64,000 nucleotides of DNA from positions 62,001-126,000 of the forward strand of contig CBDDDW010000025.1 in the NCBI GenBank assembly GCA_965226805.1, read 5' to 3'. A program made the translations under genes and the position numbers. The notes beneath the pieces are model-generated. The model made no database searches. It was not told where the DNA came from and saw nothing but the letters and a program-made list of their open reading frames with translations. The first letter of the stretch is position 1. Each line of letters starts with the position of its first letter. The DNA is from CBDDDW01 sp965226805 (GTDB taxonomy: Bacteria > Chloroflexota > Dehalococcoidia > Lucifugimonadales > JAGWBF01). This document shows positions 59,417-64,000 of the stretch, piece by piece.

Positions 59417-59872
59417 ATGCCTCAAAACCACGAGAGTTACATGAGAATGGCGCTGGAGGAAGCCGCCAAGGCGGGAGCCGAAGGAAACGCCGCGGTGGGT
59501 TCAGTAATCGTGAAGGACGGCTCGGTAGTCGCTAGGGGCAGGAATCTGGTCAACACCACCCTGGACGTAACGGCCCACGCGGAAACGGTGGCGTTGCGAG
59601 AAGCGGGAAAGGCGCTGGGACAAGTGGACATGTCGGGGTGTACCCTCTATACGACCTTCGAGCCATGCCCCATGTGCTGCGGCGCCCTCATGGTCGCAGG
59701 GATTAATACCCTCGTCATGGGCGCCCGGCACTATCCCACCATTACCAGGTGGGGGTCCTACACGGTCGAGACCTTCATCGACTTCACCCGCTGGGGCGCC
59801 GGATTGGAGGTCGTCACGGGGGTTCTTCCGCAAGAGGGCCGGGACGTGAGACATGAATACGAGGGACTCTAG
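59417..59872 (+). CDS. Nucleoside/cytosine-type deaminase
   Basis: 151 residues: zinc-binding HAE in VTAHAETVALREAG and PCPMCCGALMVAGI, with proton-shuttle Glu. The overall layout is the CDA fold of guanine/tRNA-adenosine type deaminases. The extra RWGSYTVETFIDFTRW segment does not match TadA well, so a free-base or nucleoside deaminase is more likely. Good GGAAGGGAG before the ATG. Single gene. Confidence 0.85.
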   Translation: MPQNHESYMRMALEEAAKAGAEGNAAVGSVIVKDGSVVARGRNLVNTTLDVTAHAETVALREAGKALGQVDMSGCTLYTTFEPCPMCCGALMVAGINTLVMGARHYPTITRWGSYTVETFIDFTRWGAGLEVVTGVLPQEGRDVRHEYEGL

Positions 59873-60041
59873 GCGGGCGAACGGTGAACGGCTGTGCCGT
59901 TGACCTCTATCTGTGCTTCATTTAGAATATCCACATTGCGTAGGCTAAGGTCCGCACAAGCTGATCAGATTCCAAGCTCACTCGGATGAGAGTGGCCGAC
60001 CGGCATGGCGTCCGGGGACCGCAAAACCTGGAGGGATCGGG

Positions 60042-61457
60042 ATGGCGTACAAAGATGACATAGCGTTGATGGCCCACCTGATGCGGCGAGCGGGGTTTGG
60101 GGCCTCGCCCGTGGAGCTGGAAGAGCGCGTCTCCAGGGGATACGATGAGACTCTAGAGGGGCTTCTGAATCCAGAGGAGCGCGGGCTTCCTCCGGCGGAC
60201 GAGAACCTGCTGTTCAGGCACCTGCCCCACGCCATGATCCCCGGCGGGACTCCATTCGCCGCGCAGGCCAACCTTGTGTGGCAGATGATCAATACCCAAC
60301 GCCCATTGGAAGAGAAGATGACCCTCTTCTGGCATCATCTGTTCGCGACGGGAGAGTCGAAGGTAAACAACTCCAACGATATGCTGACCCAGATCAAGAT
60401 GTTCCGTCGATACGGCATGGGGAGCTACCGAAGGCTTCTGCTGGAGGTGGCCATGAACCCTGCAATGATCTACTGGCTGGACAACAACGAAAATCACAAG
60501 GACTCCCCCAACGAGAACTGGGGCCGTGAGCTTCTGGAGCTGTTCTCGATGGGCGTGGGCAACTACACGGAAGACGACGTCTATGAGTGCTCTAGGGCCT
60601 TCACCGGCTGGACGATCAGCCGGAAGCTACCACGGTTGCCGTATGGCTTGTTTCCCTGGGAATTCGAATACGATCCCGACGACCACGACGATACCGAGAA
60701 GACTTTCCTGGGCCATCGGGGGCGCTTCAACGGCGAGGACATAATCGAGATAATCGTCCGCCAACCGGCCACAACCAGGTTCGTGGCGCGGCACCTATAC
60801 AACTTCTTCGTGGCGGATGAGGCTCAGGTGCCGGCCTGGCAGGACACACCACCTCGTGACCCCGTGGCGATCAATATCATAGGGGACGCTTTCATCAACT
60901 CCGGCTATGACATACGATCCACACTGCGGGTCATCTTCAACTCGGATTTCTTCAAGGACGCCCGATTCATGAAGGTGAAGAGTCCGGCTGAGGTGGTCGT
61001 CGGGACCATGAACCTGGTGGGGGAGTTCAAGGGACGCCCCAAGCCGGGGCTCGTGGACCTGGCCCTGGAGCCTACCTACATGGGACAGTCCCTTCTGGAC
61101 CCACCAAGCGTGGAGGGATGGCACACCGGCGCCGAGTGGATAGACAGCGGCGCCCTTGTGAAGCGCATCAACTTCGTCGCGGACCGCGTCTCGGACCTCA
61201 CCCTGCCTGGCGTTCAGGATATCGTTGGGAGAGTCAGGGAGAAGGGACGAATCTCGCCCGAGCAGCTTGTGGAAGACTGCCTGGAGCTCCTGGGCTCTGT
61301 CGAAGTTAATGCGGAGACCCGTCTGGAGCTCTTGACTCACGCGGAGGGAGAGGGAGAGGTGGACTGGAGTACAGAGGAGAGATCAGCCGTCTCCGCCAGG
61401 AGGGTGGGAGACATGTTGGGGTTGATCGCATCTTCCAGGGAGTACCAGTCAGGCTAA
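60042..61457 (+). CDS. DUF1800 family protein
   Basis: 471 residues: LMRRAGFGASPVELEERVSR near the start, LFWHHLFATGESKVNNSNDM, NENWGRELLELFSMGVGNYT, DVYECSRAFTGWTIS, FLGHRGRFNGEDIIEIIV and PPSVEGWHTGAEWIDSGALV. These define DUF1800, a family often adjacent to DUF1501 (Tat-exported) proteins and thought to be associated with the envelope; function is unknown. No signal peptide is visible here and no DUF1501 gene is seen in the window. Confidence 0.92.
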   Translation: MAYKDDIALMAHLMRRAGFGASPVELEERVSRGYDETLEGLLNPEERGLPPADENLLFRHLPHAMIPGGTPFAAQANLVWQMINTQRPLEEKMTLFWHHLFATGESKVNNSNDMLTQIKMFRRYGMGSYRRLLLEVAMNPAMIYWLDNNENHKDSPNENWGRELLELFSMGVGNYTEDDVYECSRAFTGWTISRKLPRLPYGLFPWEFEYDPDDHDDTEKTFLGHRGRFNGEDIIEIIVRQPATTRFVARHLYNFFVADEAQVPAWQDTPPRDPVAINIIGDAFINSGYDIRSTLRVIFNSDFFKDARFMKVKSPAEVVVGTMNLVGEFKGRPKPGLVDLALEPTYMGQSLLDPPSVEGWHTGAEWIDSGALVKRINFVADRVSDLTLPGVQDIVGRVREKGRISPEQLVEDCLELLGSVEVNAETRLELLTHAEGEGEVDWSTEERSAVSARRVGDMLGLIASSREYQSG

Positions 61458-61523
61458 CCCGATGCCCCGTGGGCGTCGTTTCCGACCATCCCCTGAGGCA
61501 AGTTTTCACTGTAGGGGCCGATC

Positions 61524-62531
61524 ATGCTCACTCGAACTGCCCTAGGACGCACCTATACATACAGCCACAGTGTGGGCCGGCTTTCGAACGCTGGGCTCGG
61601 TTTCAGATTCCCCCGTGACCTCGCTATAGGGCCGGGAGAGACGATCTACGTGTTGAGTCGCGGTGACGGGTTTACCCCGGCCTCGCCTCGAGTCACAAAG
61701 CTGAACATGGACGAAGAGTTCATCCTGGACTTCGGCTCACTCGGCGCCGAAGATGGGCAGTTCATCGAAGCCACAGCTCTTGCAGTCGACAAGGTGGAGA
61801 ACATTTTCGTGGCCGATGAGTGGCTCAACCGAATCTCGATATTCGATAAGGACGGCAGTTACCTGCACAAATGGGGAGTCCCCGGAACCGGAGAGGGAGA
61901 GATGGAGGGTCCAGGGGGTCTCGCCTTTGACAAGGATGACAACCTATGGATCGTTGACACCGGCAACAATCGGATCCAGCAGTTCACCAAGGATGGCGGG
62001 TACCTGAGCGGCTGGGGCAGGGGGGGCACCGGAGAGGGAGAGTTCGACATGCCCTGGGGAATCGCCATCGACCATCTGGGGGACATCTACGTCGCAGATT
62101 GGCAGAACCGCCGGGTGCAGAAATTCGATCCGAGCGGGCGATACCTGATGAGCTTCGGGGCGCCTGGCAGCGGCGAGGGCGAGCTGGACCGGCCAACTGG
62201 CGTCGCGATTGACGAAGAAGGGGATGTCTACGTCTCCGACTGGAGCAGAAGCGTGGTTCACGCCTATCAGAGCGACGGCGGATACATCACTACGTTCGTA
62301 GGTGACGCCCAAAATCTTACCAAGTGGGCCCAACAGTTCGTTGACTCAAGCCCCGACACTCAAAAGGCACGCCGCCACGCCAAGGACCTCGAGTCAGAGT
62401 GGCGCCTTTACTACCCTGTGGCGATAGCCGTCGACGATAAGCGTCGCATCATAATCGTGGACGAGCAGCGCCACCGCCTGCAACTTTACATAAAGGAATT
62501 GGATTACGTAGAACCCCAGTTCAACCTGTAG
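61524..62531 (+). CDS. NHL-repeat beta-propeller protein
   Basis: 335 residues forming a six-bladed NHL propeller. Repeats look like GLGFRFPRDLAIGPGETIYV, GEGEMEGPGGLAFDKDDNLW, GEGEFDMPWGIAIDHLGDIY and GEGELDRPTGVAIDEEGDVY, each followed by VADWQNRRVQKFD-like strands. No signal peptide is apparent. NHL proteins bind ligands or catalyse lyase reactions; none is assigned here. The same strand as DUF1800, 66 bp apart, so co-transcription is possible. Confidence 0.88.
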   Translation: MLTRTALGRTYTYSHSVGRLSNAGLGFRFPRDLAIGPGETIYVLSRGDGFTPASPRVTKLNMDEEFILDFGSLGAEDGQFIEATALAVDKVENIFVADEWLNRISIFDKDGSYLHKWGVPGTGEGEMEGPGGLAFDKDDNLWIVDTGNNRIQQFTKDGGYLSGWGRGGTGEGEFDMPWGIAIDHLGDIYVADWQNRRVQKFDPSGRYLMSFGAPGSGEGELDRPTGVAIDEEGDVYVSDWSRSVVHAYQSDGGYITTFVGDAQNLTKWAQQFVDSSPDTQKARRHAKDLESEWRLYYPVAIAVDDKRRIIIVDEQRHRLQLYIKELDYVEPQFNL

Positions 62532-62587
62532 AGGCGGACGGGGGCGACCCAGAAGCCCGGGGAGCCCTTGTTCTGGTAACCCGACCT

Positions 62588-63724
62588 CTAGCCCGAGAGC
62601 TGGAAGACCTTTCCTTCAGTCCTGATGGATGGAGCGATTACCAACTCCGCCTTGTGGAAGTCTCGTATAGTGAAGGCGCCGCACATGCCCATAGCGACCT
62701 TCAAGGCGCCTACGAGATTCTGCGTGCCGTCGGTCTTCGTGGTGGGTCCGAACAATATATTGGCCAGGGGGCCTTTGGTGCCCGCCTTGATCCTGGTTCC
62801 CCTAGGGAGCTCGGGATGCGGGTTCGCCATGCCCCAGTTGAACCCCCTGCCTGGAGCTTCCGCCGCCTGAGCGAAGGGCGTGCCCAGCATCACCGCGTCG
62901 GCGCCGCAAGCGAGGGACTTGCAGAGGTCGCCGCCGGTCCTGATCCCCCCATCGGTGATTACCCCGACGTATCTGCCCGTGCGACGGTAATACTCTTCTC
63001 TTGCCGATGCACACTCCATAGTCGCGCTGACTTGAGGGACGCCGACTCCTACGACTTCTCTAGTGGTGCAAGCGGCCCCGGGACCCACCCCCACCAATAT
63101 CGCGTCGATCCCAGTCTCCATAAGCTCCAGGGCAGTGCTGTAGGTCACGCAGTTGCCCACCACCACTGGCACCTTTAGCATGTGGGTTAGCTCTGAAAAG
63201 ATGAGGCCCTTATAGCTCGTCGACATATGCCTGGCAGTGGTCACCGTGGATTGCACGACGACGATGTCCGCTCCGGCTTCAACCGCAATAGGAGAGAAGC
63301 GTTTCGTGTTTTGGGGCGTGATGGAAACGGCGCAGATTGCGCCGTCCTTCTTGATCTGCCGGACGCATCTCCCTATCAACTCTTCCTTGATGGGTTCCGA
63401 GTACACGCGCTGGAGCGAGGCCGTGACCTCCTCCTGAGGCGCCGCGATTATCTCTTCAAGCACGGCGTAGGGGTCGTCGTAGCGGGTGTACAGTCCTTCC
63501 AGGTTGAGCACTCCCAGCCCGCCCGCCTGGTGGATGAGCGTCGCAAAGTGGGGCGACGCCACGGCGTCCATGGCCGAGGCCAGGATCGGAATATCAAATA
63601 CGTGGTCTCCGATGGTGAAGTCGCAGCGGGCCATTGAGGGATTAATGGTGACTTCACCGGGAACGATGGCCACCTCATCAAAACCATATGCGCGGCGGAG
63701 TTCCTTGAACATGGGAGCGCCCAT
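62588..63724 (-). CDS. GuaB3-type IMP dehydrogenase family protein
   Basis: 378 residues, shorter than classical IMPDH because the CBS domains are absent. MFKELRRAYGFDEVAIVPGE start, FDIPILASAMDAVASPHFAT, GVGPGAACTTREVVGVGV with the catalytic-type Cys, GVITDGGIRTGGDLCKSLAC and ADAVMLGTPFAQAAEAPGRG. GuaB3 forms are typical of actinobacteria and cyanobacteria; one group acts as IMPDH. I start at ATG 63724 because AGGTGA lies eight bases upstream; ATG 63712 is also possible. Confidence 0.9.
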   Translation of the reverse strand: MGAPMFKELRRAYGFDEVAIVPGEVTINPSMARCDFTIGDHVFDIPILASAMDAVASPHFATLIHQAGGLGVLNLEGLYTRYDDPYAVLEEIIAAPQEEVTASLQRVYSEPIKEELIGRCVRQIKKDGAICAVSITPQNTKRFSPIAVEAGADIVVVQSTVTTARHMSTSYKGLIFSELTHMLKVPVVVGNCVTYSTALELMETGIDAILVGVGPGAACTTREVVGVGVPQVSATMECASAREEYYRRTGRYVGVITDGGIRTGGDLCKSLACGADAVMLGTPFAQAAEAPGRGFNWGMANPHPELPRGTRIKAGTKGPLANILFGPTTKTDGTQNLVGALKVAMGMCGAFTIRDFHKAELVIAPSIRTEGKVFQLSG

Positions 63725-64000
63725 CGACGAATCACCTCTCACCCAAGGTTTAATGTGCGGCCGAGACCGGAATCCAACAGGCCTAATGGGGAGGACCATC
63801 CTGGAGAAATGGGTAGCCAAGAATTTAACAGAGACCGATGGCAAAGTCAATAAGCGCGTTTAAGCCGGCGCCAAATCGACGGCGGACTAGGGCAGATAGA
63901 TGTCGATGCCCGGAAGCGCGCCGGCGATAGAAAACCATAGGGCGCGTCTCGATGGGAGCGGCGAAAGTTGATGCCCCTTCAGGGTTGTTAGATGCTCCTC
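63725..64000. other. Window end, nothing recognised
   Basis: Upstream sequence of the GuaB3 gene. No further coding frame with a family match, RNA gene or repeat is seen. Confidence 0.5.

Overview
The window looks like a stretch of chromosome from an uncultured Chloroflexota bacterium (probably Dehalococcoidia/SAR202-like). That placement is inference from gene content: F420 ligase CofE, a double-length ThyX-like protein, DUF1800, a HisIE fusion, GuaB3-type IMP dehydrogenase, a mycothiol-like MshA/MshD pair and many GTG/TTG starts. No 16S or 23S rRNA gene is present to confirm it.

Layout. 1-2262: a DUF4242 gene and a complete IS1380-family insertion sequence with 25-bp terminal inverted repeats. 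2332-4767: a large exported LamG/SdrD-like/TolB-propeller protein. 5243-14519: a compact integrated element at the 3' end of the selenocysteine tRNA gene, bounded by an 18-bp direct repeat. It carries a P4-type integrase, an AlpA-like regulator, a replication protein whose gene contains a lambda-type iteron origin, terminase large subunit, HNH nuclease, HK97-type capsid, prohead protease, connector, portal and a head-closure candidate. It has no recognisable tail or lysis gene. This is the architecture of a capsid-forming phage satellite and is the main discovery candidate.

14503-35338 is housekeeping: thioredoxin, a fused RNA methyltransferase-Maf protein, Tat translocase, lipoamide dehydrogenase, ThyX-like protein, A-type Fe-S carrier, MeaB GTPase, hibernation factor, RidA, SPFH-NfeD, serine hydroxymethyltransferase, the rpsF-ssb-rpsR operon, a SurA-like foldase, homoserine dehydrogenase, threonine synthase and FolE. 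35335-39981 holds a FemAB-like protein, an MshA-like glycosyltransferase, a DUF502 membrane protein, a tandem-GNAT MshD-like protein and a PIG-L deacetylase, possibly a low-molecular-weight thiol pathway. 40069-46783 has PrmC and RF1, a SIMPL lipoprotein, and trpF-trpB. 46976-51701 is a minus-strand run of pheA, three TrkA-type subunits, a Usp protein and TrkH. 52403-59189 contains cofE, a cobalamin adenosyltransferase and a histidine cluster (hisH, hisA, hisF, hisIE) with interspersed enzymes. 59417-63724 ends with a deaminase, DUF1800, an NHL-repeat protein and GuaB3.

A technical theme: every broken gene I could reconstruct (glyA, meaB, nfeD; integrase, alpA, terL, capsid, portal) is repaired by removing exactly one base. 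This points to insertion-type sequencing errors rather than true decay. The density is far higher inside the satellite than in the flanking chromosome.
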